Assembly: GCF_037975245.1 (NCBI RefSeq)
Contig: NC_092561.1
Span: 782,501-846,500 of the forward strand
Length of the DNA stretch: 64,000 nucleotides
Direction of reading: 5' to 3'
Source: Apostichopus japonicus
Lineage: Eukaryota > Echinodermata > Holothuroidea > Aspidochirotida > Stichopodidae
In this document: positions 1 through 11,670 of the stretch, piece after piece
Numbering within the stretch: position 1 is the first letter of the stretch
Layout: each line of letters opens with the position of its first letter
The notes under the pieces: model-generated
What the model saw: the letters and a program-made list of their open reading frames with translations, nothing else
The model's database searches: none
What the model was told of the DNA's origin: nothing
Position numbers and translations under genes: made by a program

Positions 1-188
1 CGCTCATCTCAAATTCTTGATCCACAAGACAGTTCTCCACCCCTCCCCCACACACTTAGATTCCCTTATTTTCTTTCATAGGTCATATTTCGTTATTTCA
101 TAGTTTGTCTAAGAAAGAATTTTTCAAAAAGGAAACAAAAATTGATATTATTTTAATTGTTTCTCCGTGTTTTAACGAAGGGTAAGAA

Positions 189-3100
189 ATGGCTCTGGTT
201 AGTATATGCCTCGCCGTCCTATCCATTGGCATCACCTTGGTCCTCTATATACGAAGCAGAACTAAAAGATGCACCATACCAGGACCGAAGGGGTGGCCTT
301 TTATCGGTATATACCCTTCAGTTAGCCACGAAGTTTTCAAAGATTTCGCGGAACTATCCAAGCAGCACGGTGACATATTTTGCTGCCGATTTGGTACAGC
401 TGACGTGGTTGTGATGAATAAGCACGAGATTGTAGACGAATTGTTCCGGAAAAGACAGGGAACGTTTAATGATCGGTTCATCAGCATTCCAGAAGATTTA
501 GATATTCCAATTGGTTAGTATTCTGTTATTATTAGTTGCTGAAAATCATGGATAGTGGGCAATCTAAATTTCATTTTGGTTAAGGGGAATTGGGAAGGGG
601 AAGTTGGAGGAAGCAGGGGGGGGGGGGAGCGGAGAGGAGAGAAACCTCCAAGCCTTTCCACCAAATTGAAACTTTGTATATTCCGTACCACACATTCATG
701 CTACCGATGTGTGTTTGTCTTTTAAACAAATGCAGGGTACTCTCTTAATGATACTGTTTAAAGCAACAAGGTAATTTTTAATTGCATTATGTTGTCAATT
801 TTTCATACTTTTAAAATACAAAAGGGTATGACGGGTTTTACTTTTATACCCAAAATGGGGCACTTGATTGTAAACATCTAGAGAGACATCTCACGTAATA
901 CTTTGAAATACTGCTCTCTGTTTGTCGTTCGTTACTGTGTTGAAACAAATAAAAATTAAAATACTTCCACTACAGTTAATTGATCAGTTTGTGTTTGTGC
1001 AGAAAAATGCTGCAATGGGCAACAAATCAGATTTTCCGTGTAAGAAGGACAACGAAGTTAAAAAATAATTTAAATATGTCTGACCTGCCAAAAAAAAAAG
1101 CCTTTATAAAGACTCAAAAGTTTTACAGTGTGTGCAACGATAAACTTTTATTTTTTGTATTTTTACGTATCTTCAAAGGATTTGGCGAATTGCAATATGG
1201 TGAGAAATGGAAAGAACTTCGTTCTTTTACGATTGGTGTAATTAATAACAAAAATCTAGGTGACAGGACGTTTGAAGATCTGCTAAACGACGAAGTGTCT
1301 CGGTTCTACGACCACGTTAAAGACGGGTGAGTACCTAACTCAAACAGCAATAAGTTACCATGGTAACACGGTACGGTTTGCCCATCTCAGTCAGTGAAAT
1401 GACTTTCTAAGATGAAAAGATTCCAAATTTTGAGTTAAAATGTTGAATTTTTTTTTGGAAGCAACCCGGCGACGTGAAAGTTTCTACCCACATTTGTGGT
1501 CGCTTAAGCGTTGTACAAATAACTGCTGGTTATTAATATTATTTTAAGTTCCATTTTTTATGTACTTCATTATCCTATATTTTTACATCATCATCGTATG
1601 CATTGGATGCGTTGGAAGGTTAACAAGGTCACCGGTAAGAAGTAGCCTAGGCTTACACTATCACATTGCCGATCATCAAAATAAGGAATTCTTTTCTAGC
1701 CTTATTTGACAATGACAATGAAACTGTTTATTTCCAACACAAAAAGTAAGTACATTTTCAACAAAAATTCAATACATATAATCAAATAATCATGGTATTA
1801 TATATAATTCAATGAAAACTACCAAAGATCTAATGTGTGGAAAAGGAGAAAAACTGAAGTGCAATACTTATGAATCGTTTTCCTCCAAATATGTGTTGAA
1901 AAGTATAGACAAAAGAATTAGTCAAGACAGGTTAACATACATAAAGTTACAAAAATAACAGAAAATCGAAGGAAAAAAAGAAAAGATTGAGAGAAAAAAG
2001 AAAAGAAAGAAAGAAAAAATTGGGCATTTATACATATTTGACATTAATGGAGATAATCAATTTGAAATAGCAGTAGATAACAACATTTGTTTGTACATTT
2101 TCTCAAATAATGACTGGGATCCATTGTTCTTCAGTTTATCATCAAATGAATTCCAGAGTTTAACACCAGAGATGGAGATGCACATCTGTTTTTTGGTTGT
2201 TCTTGCAAAAATTTGTTTAAAATTATAATTCTTGTGTCTTATATTATAAGTATCACTAGATGCAAAAGAAAAATAGCTTTGTAGAGTGGGTGGTAATAAC
2301 TTATGAAAAACCTTATACATGAATACACCTGTATAGAAATCAATTAGTTTGGGTACAGTTAAGATTTTTAAATTGTAAAACAGTTATTTCGCAAAATAAG
2401 CATTAATTAAAGAAATAATGTCTAACTCATGCATATAATTAACTTAATTTTAGATATTTCGTTGTTCAGCCACATGATTTTGCATACCGCGTGCCATTAA
2501 CAGCATATATCTCATTCCTACTACAAACATATCGAACTAATTTCAACATGTCCTTCGAACTAGTGTAGCCTAATTCGAAATGAAGCACGTCATTTGTCCA
2601 TGTCGATGGCCTGTACTGCTATTGTAGTTTAGTATTTTGGTATCAACTGGCATCAAACGTTCAGTACCGGATTCAATGTAAATAAAGTGACAGCTTAAAA
2701 GATTTGTTTATCACGCGTATAGAAACTGATCTATATCAGGTTGTTTTGTCTCGTGAAACTGCTACACACATCATACCATACCTGATCCAATCCTCTCTTC
2801 AATTCTATTCTTGCCTGCCTATTGGTTGTTATCAGTTAGCCTTCATGCACCCGATACACACAGAGAACACAGTTACTACTGTAAATCTTAATGTTTTGTA
2901 CCAAGTAAATAACTGGATCGTGCTATAAACTGTAGCATGTGCTATTTAGGATTACAGTAAGAACTGAGGATATGTGTAATCCCAATAAATCCAGTTAATG
3001 CATGCATTTGTCGGAATTACACATATCCTCAATTTGTACTGTAAACCTAAATAGCACATGCTACCGATTTTATTATATATGTGTCAGCACAATTCCAGTT

Positions 3101-6100
3101 TTTACTGTGAATACAAAGTTGTACGATTTTACAGTATAGTTACTGCACTAATCTCTGTATGAAACGGTGGTTGCTTCATAACAATTAGGATAGTTACTGT
3201 ACTAATCTGTGTATGAACGGCGGTTGCTTCATAACAATTAGAATAGTTACTGTACTAATCTGTGTATGAATGGCGGTTGCTTCATAACAATTAGTCTAAA
3301 TTATACCTTCCTCGTTTCTGACAGATATGGAGACAAAGCTTTCAATCCCAAGCAACTTTTACTTCACTGCATGGGTAACATCATCCTTAGCCTAGCCTTT
3401 AGGAAGCGGATTGAATATACTGATAGTCACATGCAAGACTTACTCAACGCTGCTCATAATCTTCCCCAATGCCTCGATCCTGCTATCTTCTTCGGGGTAC
3501 CCACTGTAGTTCAGATTTTAGCTCGGTTTAATATCGTCCCAATTAAAAAGTTTCGTTTGAGCCAGCTAGCAATGTACAAAATTACGGATGAATGCCATGG
3601 AGAGATTGCTAAACATTCAAAGGAGAACCTTAGTACAGACGAAGAATCAGCTAGAGATCTTGTCGACCTATACCTATCAGCTGCAGAATCGAGAAAGAAG
3701 GCTGACAAGAAAACATTCCTGACCGAAAATACACTCAAAGGTAGGTTATAGGTAGGTCGGTATATTTTTCAAGAAATAATACCGGGCCCGTTGGAAAGCT
3801 GCGAGTATATTGCAATTGCGTTCTCATTTTTCACGCAATGTTCAACTGAGTTCTTACAGCCATTACACGAATAAGCTTTCTGTTCGTGCATACGTACGTA
3901 CGTTCGTGTGTTTGTTCTTGGTGTATATTTGTAGGTATCATATTTCGTGTGTGTAAGGAATTTGGCCACATTTGTGAGACTCTTTTCATATACTCTATCC
4001 CGTTTTGTAATACGGGATTGAATAAGATTCCGACCTGCGCTGTCTTGAAAGCCACAAAGTACGACGATGCGAAACTACGCCAGTCGAAAATGTTAGTAAT
4101 GGTTAAGTCAGAACCACCTTGAGAAATATCATTATAGCCCTCCCTCTATATGCAGTATAATGAAGCAACATATTTTGCGATAAATCGAACACGTTTTAGG
4201 TCATCCGCGCGTTAGTATGTCTTGATTTGATTTTTTGTCTTTAGAGTTTTCTTGAATTTGATAATGAACCGTAATGTATAACAGTTTTACTTTGGTTATT
4301 TTACTTTGGTTATACTCTACCTTAACTATTGATTTTAATTATTCCACTTCTGACACCAATAGGTGTTGCTACCAATGTGTTTGCGGCAGGACTCGACAGT
4401 ACGGCCACAATGCTGATCTGGTTCGTCCTGTTACTAACCAAGTATCAAGATGTTCAGAAGAAATTGCGTGAAGAGGTTATCAATGTTATTGGCACTGGAA
4501 GGCTACCCACTCTCAAGGATAGAGACGCAATGCAGTATGTACATGCGGTCATGCAGGAAACTCACCGCTTTGTGAGTGTTGCACCTATGGGTAAGTCACC
4601 GTCCATTTACAGATAATTCGTGGTTTGTAAAGACAAAACTTTGTTGCAAACTCAGAGCATTCAGAAGAAGTGTCTTACAATGCAAGCACCCTCATTTGAT
4701 CCTTCTTTTTGCCTCTACTTTCCCTCTCCTCGCTCTCTCATCACCTTTGCCTCCCGGCCCCTCCAATCACCCTCCACTCACCGTCCTCTCACAATCCCCA
4801 TCTCTGATTCTTTCCTTCCCTCATCTGTCCCGCCCATCCCAATCCCTTCTTACATTCTCGTCTCCTCTTATAAATCCCTCCCTCTGTAAATACAGGTCCA
4901 GGTTTAAGGAGAAGATGCTCCCGGCCCTACACCCAACCTCCACAAACACATGGGAAGTGTCAGCTACAACGATCCTATTGGATAGCTGAAACCGACTTTC
5001 AGGGCCACATCCCCTTTATAAAAATCCTCAATACCCCTCCCACTCCCTCCCCTATTACTAAACGTTATAGTCAGTTACCATGCATGTCTTGCAAAGCCTT
5101 ACCTTGTTTCGTTTGTTACTTTTTTTCCTTTATCTGACAGCGATGTTCCACATGGTGAAAGAAGATGCAGAATACGAAGGCTATTTTATTCCTAAGAACA
5201 CGTACATGATTTCAAACCTTTGGGGAATGCATCACGACGAAAGAATATTCCCAAAACCATTTGAGTATCAACCAGAAAGATTCATCAACGATGCAGGGGA
5301 ATTTGTGAAGAGTAAATACGTAACACCATATGGCATTGGTAAGCAATTAGAACAGTGACATAACCAGGCAAGCGACTCGGGCATCGTCCCCGTCGCCCCA
5401 CCCCCACACCCCCTTGAAGCTTTAGCCCACTAAAATATAGCATCAAACGTTTTTTCAGTGGAAATTTGATTATAAATATAAATCTATGAGAATAGTTGTG
5501 TCTGGGGGATCAGGGGCCGATCCAGGATTTAAACATGGGGAGGGGGCGTGGCCGTACGGTGTTTGAAGTCGACTCCCATGTAGGTGTAGGAAGGGGGTGG
5601 GAGGGGGGCGTGAGGTTCCCACTGCCCCCAAATTAAATTATTAACAATTGAAATGGTGCTAGTAAGTACTTATAACGTTTAGTGTCACCCAGTATGGTGA
5701 CGAAATGTTGAAAAACTGAATGAAGTTAATTATTATGCCCTAATGCCGTAACTGTCCCTAATAAGCGAGTTCAGAGTTTGCATTGCGCAATGGAGGTCAA
5801 GAGGTCAAATAAGAATACTCTCGTTGCGACGAGAGTTGTATGCTTGCGTACCCACGTTAACTTAATGAGCACTTACAGTAAACATTAGAAATCGCATAAT
5901 TTACGTCTAAATTTACTCTGTTTTTTCGCTTTGGGATGGATATTCCTACAAGTTTGGAAGAGTTTAAACTTTGGAAAGTTGACAGACTGAAGGAATTTTT
6001 AAAGAAACGAAAGTTGAAGATGAATGGCCGGAAAGAAGAGTTGGTTGCTTTAGCGTATGCTGCCGTTCAGATGAACATTGCTGAAGTTAATAAAGCAGAT

Positions 6101-8566
6101 GCGCGAAATGAAAAGGCAGATGACTACGCATCGGTACTTCAGGTTGAAGGAAAGACCATGCCCGATCCTCTTTCGGATTTACCACTTGCATAGGAGGGCG
6201 AAATTGAAATGAAAAAATGGCCGCCTTGCATGTACATTGATATTGCGCATTATTTTACCAGTATTGATAACATTGAACTGAAGCAAAGACTGATGACGGA
6301 CTATAAAGATGGTAAAGTCTTCAGCTATCATAGAGTCTGGGTGGCTCAGGGAAATATTTTACAATGTCATTTCTGCCGAGTCAAGGTTGTGCTCTCTAAA
6401 GGCAGAGTGTACACCATCGCAGCGTATTAATAATATTCCTTGGAATAACCCCTGGAAATCCCCCCACCCACTATTATTTTTTTATAATGTTCTTCGCCAA
6501 ATAAAATAAATATTTTTATTTATTTTTTTCGAACAAATTGAACCCACCCTATAAGAGGACAAACAAAAACGAATGACAGCGAATGACCGAATGACAATTG
6601 ACTTTGTACAAGGTTAATTATCATTCGCGAATGACAGCGAATGACAACGAATAACAACGAAGGACGGTGGTGAGTGGATATAAGAGGGATAAGAGCAAGG
6701 GCGTAGGAACCGGGGGGCTGGGGGGGCGCCAGCCCCCCAGTGAAAAATGTGGAGGGGCGGAAGTATCATTCCGCCCCCCCGCTTTGCAAGTCAGAAAACC
6801 CCTTTTTCATTTCCAAATGAGAAAAAAAATCTCATTTGGAGCACCAAATTGCATCTAAGGCCTGGTGAAAATACAAAATTAAGTTTACAAAATGGAGTGG
6901 GTGTTGAAGTGTGCTATATTGCACCAAATTGCATCTGAGGCTACCTGGAAATGCAAAAAATTCCAAAGGGGAGGGGGACACCCCCTCCCCTTAGACCCCT
7001 CCCCCAGGCCGGCCATCAGTCTTCAGCCCCCCACTCAAAAGTACCTTCCTACGCCACTGGATAAGAGAGAAGAGGTCCCACCTTTATGATCAGTCTGGGA
7101 AAAGAACCTCCGCCAGGGAGGCGACCGTCCCCTTGCCCTGGAGGGGGGGGGGGGTAATAAAAACAATAATTTTTATACAGCAATATTTTTTTTCAATTCC
7201 CCTAAGTTCACGGGGTAAAATCCCACAGGACAAGTCAAACATCTTGCTCAAGAATTTACCGAAAACACCGGTCACAGTCGCAAAATGTCAACTCGAATTT
7301 TTGCGATTTAAACCACAATTTTCCGATTTTTTTGCGTGGCTTTAATATACCCACAAAGTCTGAACTGTGATATCCGGTTGAAGCAAATGTCTGTGCTGTC
7401 ATTTACTTTCATTCGTTTTAGTCAACGCAATTTTTTAGTGTGTAGGCCTACAACATATCGTCATTCGTTATGTGTAACGCAATTGTCATTCGTTTTAGTA
7501 ACACCCCCCTATAAGTAGTAGGAATATGCCAAGAATAAGACTAAGCTTATTTTAAATCACGCATAAAAATGAAGAGAACTAATATTTCTTAACATGAAAA
7601 ACCATGTAGTTGCAACTACAAGATACCAATGCCTCTACTATGCAGTGTTCGTTGATGGACGTAAAAGCAACGAGTATGAGGATAGGTATATGTAGGCCTA
7701 TTTAGATCTACAGTTCTGTCAGTGTCACTGTTAGTATTTTAGACTCGAGTTGCTTACGATATTCTCTAAAAAACAGTTCAGGCTCATAATGACAAACAAA
7801 AGGGCAAAATAGTTTGTTCCATGCTATATTTTAAATTCATTTCCGAAAATTATCAGTTAGAACTTCCGCGAAGCATTAAGACACCCGCAACCACGTAAGG
7901 TCGCGTAACCCATACGAAGGATACAGTCACATATACTCCTTTTTCCCGTTCGTAGGCCTATATCAGACTAACTATTTCACGTGCGATACGGACCTGTGTT
8001 CCATTATATTATTATGAAGTAGTTTCAGTCAATTTATACACGTTTTTAAGTCGTAAACACACCGAAATATGCACTAGAAATAAATTCCGAATGTCGCAGT
8101 AACCCATTCTTAGTGCGATTATCGTTATGAAAAGCTGTCATTGTTTACGTTTTCCGAGGATTCAATTCTCAGTTGACCTGACCCCAAGTGAGAATCGGGC
8201 ATGCGCACTCGTAACTCTGAACTCGCTTATTAATATTCATTTCATAAAAATCTAAGGATTTATTGATTGATATTGACAAACTACAATTTTATTTCGAGTA
8301 GATTCACACTTGACATAGGTTTCTCAAAAAAACAAAAAACAATTTGTTTACAAACGTTTTGTTCTATTTCGACAGGCAAACGAGTGTGTCCAGGTGAAGT
8401 TCTTGCTCAGAGGGAATTATTTCTGTTCGTGACACAGTTAGTGCAGCGATTTGAACTCTTGCCTGCAGAGGGGACTGGTACAGACAGTATTTCAACAGAC
8501 GGAGTGTATGATGGCGTCGGTTTCTTCCCTCCGGAATTCCAGACTCGTTTTATACCATTCGATTAA
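189..8566 (+). CDS. Cytochrome P450, CYP2 clan, complete, six exons
   Basis: Exons are 189-513, 1179-1326, 3325-3740, 4363-4590, 5141-5338 and 8376-8566. All boundaries are GT-AG, the phases agree, and the sum is 1506 nt (501 aa plus TAA), normal for CYP2. Seen: an N-terminal membrane anchor (about residues 3-22), a basic stretch and the proline hinge IPGPKGWP; the I-helix AAGLDSTAT (304-312); K-helix ETHR (362-365); PERF (417-420); and the heme loop YGIGKRVCPG with Cys443 as thiolate ligand. Family knowledge: an ER-bound monooxygenase using NADPH-P450 reductase on small lipophilic substrates; the substrate cannot be read from sequence. The heme loop starts with Tyr436 where the family has Phe, and intron 5 splits this loop. 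The start is the first ATG before the hydrophobic anchor. A paralogous first exon lies at 13601. An AATAAA follows the stop by about 105 bases. Confidence 0.93.
514..1178 (+). other. P450 intron 1, no recognised element
   Basis: AT-rich intron sequence with a G-run near 618-628. I see no coding, RNA or transposon signature. The downstream acceptor is preceded by a T-rich tract. Confidence 0.6.
1710..2340 (-). mobile_element. LINE 3' fragment (CR1/Jockey-group type), 5' truncated
   Basis: The minus strand encodes 87 aa (2057-2320) that resemble the C-terminal tail of LINE ORF2 proteins: an N/HK-rich stretch, FARTTKKQ, then a GVKLWNSFDDKLK motif and a short helix. It lies in P450 intron 2, antisense to the host gene. 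After the stop comes an A/T-rich 3' region ending near 1710 in a short repeat that reads ATTGTCATTGTC on the minus strand, as LINE tails of this group do. No reverse-transcriptase core remains, so this is a typical 5'-truncated copy. The clade is inference. Confidence 0.6.
2932..3064. repeat. Long inverted repeat (hairpin) in P450 intron 2
   Basis: Arms at about 2932-2982 and 3013-3064 are roughly 88% complementary over about 51 bases, with a loop of about 30 bases. The outer stem starts GTAGCATGTGCTATTTAGG. It could be a small foldback MITE or a transcribed hairpin. The sequence does not decide between them. Confidence 0.75.
3136..3295 (+). repeat. Three tandem copies of a 53-54 bp unit just before P450 exon 3
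   Basis: The unit begins ATAGTTACTG and ends CATAACAATTAG. Copies start at 3136, 3190 and 3243. The array ends about 30 bases before the exon 3 acceptor, so the last copy borders the branch-point region. Confidence 0.85.
3741..5140 (+). other. P450 introns 3 and 4 around exon 4, no recognised element
   Basis: Intron 3 (3741-4362) and intron 4 (4591-5140) flank exon 4. Intron 4 is rich in C/T (about 4690-4880). I recognise no gene or transposon in either. Confidence 0.6.
5511..5640 (+). mobile_element. Possible solitary hAT-type transposon end
   Basis: Begins CAGGGGCCGATCCAGG, followed by a G-rich stretch, as hAT-type MITE ends often do. No matching inverted end or target duplication was found, so this is tentative. 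Confidence 0.3.
5936..6430 (+). pseudogene. Transposon-encoded SAP-domain protein fragment
   Basis: The reading frame 5936-6193 encodes 85 aa with a SAP-like helix-turn-helix: FKLWKVDRLKEFLKKRKLK then NGRKEELVALAYAA, residues about 9-42, a DNA-binding motif. A TAG ends it. The same frame then continues from 6194 with EGEIEMKKWPPCMYIDIAHY up to 6430. The WPP..Y.DI.HY block resembles the second segment of invertebrate SAP/SWIM/YqaJ transposon proteins, which are several hundred residues long. Only this N-terminal part remains and it is broken by the stop. It is not a host gene and does not belong to the P450 mRNA. Confidence 0.65.
6696..7059. mobile_element. hAT-type MITE with 8-bp target duplication
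   Basis: 364 bp, bounded by CAAGGGCGTAGGAAC on the left and the inverse of CAGTGGCGTAGGAAGG on the right. Flanked by perfect 8-bp copies of GATAAGAG at 6688-6695 and 7060-7067. There is no coding capacity; the interior has G- and C-runs. It is nested inside the 5763-8228 element and is therefore younger than it. Confidence 0.9.
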
Positions 8567-8670
8567 CAAATGTTCATGATGGACTTGGATAGAAGGGGTG
8601 GAGAGGGGGGGGGGGTTGCGATAGGTAAATATGATGGGAGGGGGAATGGGGAGGACAATATTAAACCGAT

Positions 8671-8676
8671 AATAAA
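8671..8676 (+). other. Candidate polyadenylation signal of the P450 gene
   Basis: AATAAA about 105 bases after the stop codon. Another lies near 9499. Which one is used cannot be told from sequence. Confidence 0.45.
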
Positions 8677-9870
8677 CGTATATATCATAGATATATGCAG
8701 ATATTTCTACGCATATATCGCCGGCCTCCCCTAGGAGATATGAAGCAGGGCTTGGGAGGGGTGGGGGGGGGGGGGTGATAGGGCTTCAGAGAAACTAAAA
8801 GGGGTATATGATCTATGTAATGGGCTTCTATCAAATTTCCGTGACCTTAACATTCCAAGAGAGCATTGCTTCATATAATGTAGCCTACCCACTTTATGTC
8901 GAATGTATATTGGCATTTGAAGATTTACGACCGTGGTGCCACTGTCTGCCTTCGGCGGGGTAGGGTTATACTTGGGGTGGGGGAAGTTGACAGGGAGCGT
9001 CAGGTGGATTTTCTCAAAAGAATATTTTAAGACAGACCTCTTTTTAGTCATTCGCATAGTCCTCTAAATTTATAATTGGGAGAGAGATTATTGCTCCAAA
9101 TCAGTGTACATATGCCATGTGACGTATACTAGTAGTTTATACGAACTGCAGCGATATATAGCGCTATGAGTTAGGTTATGTGGCAGTGTGTCTTACGTAT
9201 ATATATAATACGGTGAGATGGATGGGGCGGTGTAGAGAGTGAAAGAGAGCTCGGGGAGGAGGGGGGGGGGGAAGGTGTCCATGAAAAGCATAATAGCGTC
9301 ACATCTGGGTGACAATTCCAGAAAACGAGGTATAACATCATTTCGTTACATATATACGTTTGAAAAAAATATGAGAAATTGCTCATATTTTGTATTGCCA
9401 TTTTGTGTTTTCAGTGAAGGAGTATTCATTTGTTAAGCTCTTAATTAAAATGTTACTATGTGGTACTCATCTTATTACTGTAGACGTGTCTTTTTGTGAA
9501 TAAACTAATAATTGAATTAAGATACAATTTGAGGAATTCTTTTATCGCCTTACTTCCAACGAATTTGTCAAATTCTTTAAGTTAGCTAAAGACATGTCAA
9601 AGGTCAGGTTTGTTGGATGACATCCTAATAAAACTCATATGGAAAGAACTCAATGTAATGTGTATCTGAGTGTGTCTGTGTGTGCATGGCTGTCCTTTCC
9701 TTTTCATGCCTAGGCTATTACACTATTAATCATGTTATGTTTGTTATGATGTATTAATTATCATCTGCAATGCTATAGCCATTATGCTAAATACATTTAA
9801 AAAGGGGAGGGGTTTTAAACTCTTATCAAAATATTACATTTTCATTACTGCTTCCGACACAGAATCTTAC
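8677..9870. other. P450 3' flank, no gene recognised
   Basis: Mixed sequence with G-runs (for example 8761-8775 and 9259-9270) and short AT repeats. No ORF resembles a protein family. Confidence 0.6.
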
Positions 9871-9879
9871 TTCACGAAT

Positions 9880-11130
9880 ATTCTATCAGGCGGGTACCGG
9901 TATATAAACTTCTGCAGGGGCAAAGAGAAACGCAGAATCCATGGAAACTAGCAATTTTAGACAGATTGGGGACATGACCAAAATGTCGTGAATCCTTCTT
10001 CAACCACACATAAAAATTCGAAAGTATAGTTCTTGTCAAAATGAACACCAAGGTTACGAACAATTTAGTCAAAACGTACACAATCAAGAGTGTTAAGAAT
10101 AACACCCTTGATACGAATCAGTTTTAATATAGGAGGGGGACCAAAATACAATTATTAAGGTCTTGCCAGGGTTGATCAGTTGCAAATAGTATTTTCGCAT
10201 CCAACGTTGGATACAACCAAAGCAGGACTGCTGAGAATCAACCAGAACAGATCCTTGATTATGGTGCCTGAAGTGTTTATAAACCTGGTGATCCCAAAAA
10301 TAAGTCAATGAGTACTCATAAGTCATTAGTCACCCTCAAAAGAAAGGTTTCCGAACTATGGTGTTCTTTGTAAGCAGATTGGAAGTATTGAGGCTATTAG
10401 AATGCATGTGATTTTCAACCGTTCAAGCACAACTCTTTCAAACAATTTACCCCAAAAAAGATAGATTGGAGATTGGTCTATAATTTTTAAAATTGTTATG
10501 ATCAAAGCCATTCCCTTTGATGACAGGAGAAATATCAGCAAGTTTTAGACCATCCATACTGCCAGTAATGAGCGACATATCAAGGATCAAGGAATTTATC
10601 CACAAATTTGTAAAGGGCTTTGAAACTTGGTTCCAAAGAAATCCCTCGAAAGAAAGCCATCGTCGCAGTGTCCTTTCTAACATAATCAGGCGCGTAGCCA
10701 AGGGGGGGGGGGGCGAAGGGGGCAGCCGCCCCCCTTGAGCATATTTAAAAAAAAAATTAATGTTTTTATGATATAGTATTTTCAAAAGAGAAAATGATAA
10801 GATGCAACTTACAAGGCCTGGGAAGTGCCATTTCCAGCGATCTGGGAGGCATTTTCAGTCAAAATTTTCTTCTACGCTTCGCGCCAACATGGTGGCGCTA
10901 CGCTTCGCGCCAATCATGGTGGCGCTACGCTTAGATAGTTTGCAATGCCAAATCTACAGTTTCGCCCCTCCCTTGACAAATTCCTGGCTACGCGCCTGAA
11001 CATAATTGAAGATAGACGTCTTTGTCAACAGTTAGACCAAATTTGTGCCATTTCCTTTCAGCTTTCTTGCGCAGATGCCATTGATTTACATAATCAGTGT
11101 CAAACCAAGTTGCTTTGTTAACAACTTTAA
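9880..11130 (-). mobile_element. Decayed LINE (reverse-transcriptase type, CR1/L2-like), split by a MITE
   Basis: Minus-strand frames show LINE ORF2 landmarks in order. Near 11125-11010 is a linker with TWFDTDYVNQWHLRKKAERK. At 10580-10450 is the RT motif LADISPVIKGNG then NFKNYRPISNLSFLGKLFERVVLERL. Near 10190 is a C-terminal block with CIQRWMRKYYLQLINPGKT. At 10080-10030 is NLGVHFDKNYTFEF. The frames are shifted and contain stops, so it is dead. The region between the linker and the RT block is split by a 312-bp hAT MITE (10687-10998). Clade assignment from motifs alone is inference. Confidence 0.75.
10687..10998. mobile_element. hAT-type MITE with perfect 8-bp target duplication
   Basis: 312 bp, starts CAGGCGCGTAGCCA and ends with its exact inverse. 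Flanked by AACATAAT at 10679-10686 and 10999-11006. The interior core (GAAGTGCCATTTCCAGCGAT, then a repeated TGGTGGCGCTACGCTT) recurs in elements at 22114-23005 and 36010-36570 and, reversed, near 11750-11950 and 21190-21330. It is inserted in the LINE. Confidence 0.93.
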
Positions 11131-11670
11131 TTCTTTTGGTCACTATAGTGGCGCGCATGCATGTTTATCTATGTCACAACTCGTTCTGGGATAACCCCCC
11201 AAGAATTTTATTGATTACTTTACGTGTTTAGTTAATTGGATGCTAATTATTTAGCCATGGTTTTGTGCATCCTTAAGCATTACGTAATCATTCATTTTTA
11301 ACGAGTATCGGAATTCCGTCGGCATGAGGGTATAAGTAAAGCCACGTGTGCTCTCTCTTTTCTATCTCGAGATCGGGCTTGAACCGAAAACAAGCAAAAC
11401 CATGGCAAAAGAGGCAGGGAAGGAGATAAATTAAAGCTGAACGAGGAAGAAAGAAATAGAACGGGAAACTAAGAAAATGAAAAGACATATGAAGCCTACA
11501 CGAAATGAAGCAATATACGACGCCATGGACAAATGGCGTTGTATGCTTCATAAAACATATCTTGGATAGTTTCAGGGTCAATGCCACAAAAAGTACGAAG
11601 ACTATTGTCTATGACATTTATATTATTAAGGTATTTATTAGTAGGGATGATCCTGTGAAGTACCGTATTC

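Larger units (their letters stand above)
5763..8228 (+). mobile_element. DNA transposon remnant with TIRs and SAP-domain ORF (ISL2EU- or Kolobok-like)
   Basis: Located in P450 intron 5. The left end reads AAGCGAGTTCAGAGTT and the right end is its exact reverse complement. Weaker similarity extends inward through a shared TGCGCA. The flanks can be read two ways: a 2-bp AT duplication (5761-5762 and 8229-8230), as in ISL2EU, or TTAA-type sites (CTAA 5758-5761 and TTAA 8230-8233, one mismatch), as in Kolobok. The left part holds the SAP-domain ORF. The right two-thirds has no long ORF and contains an inserted hAT MITE (6696-7059), so the element is non-autonomous. I recall SAP/SWIM/YqaJ proteins as ISL2EU companions. 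That assignment is inference. Confidence 0.75.
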
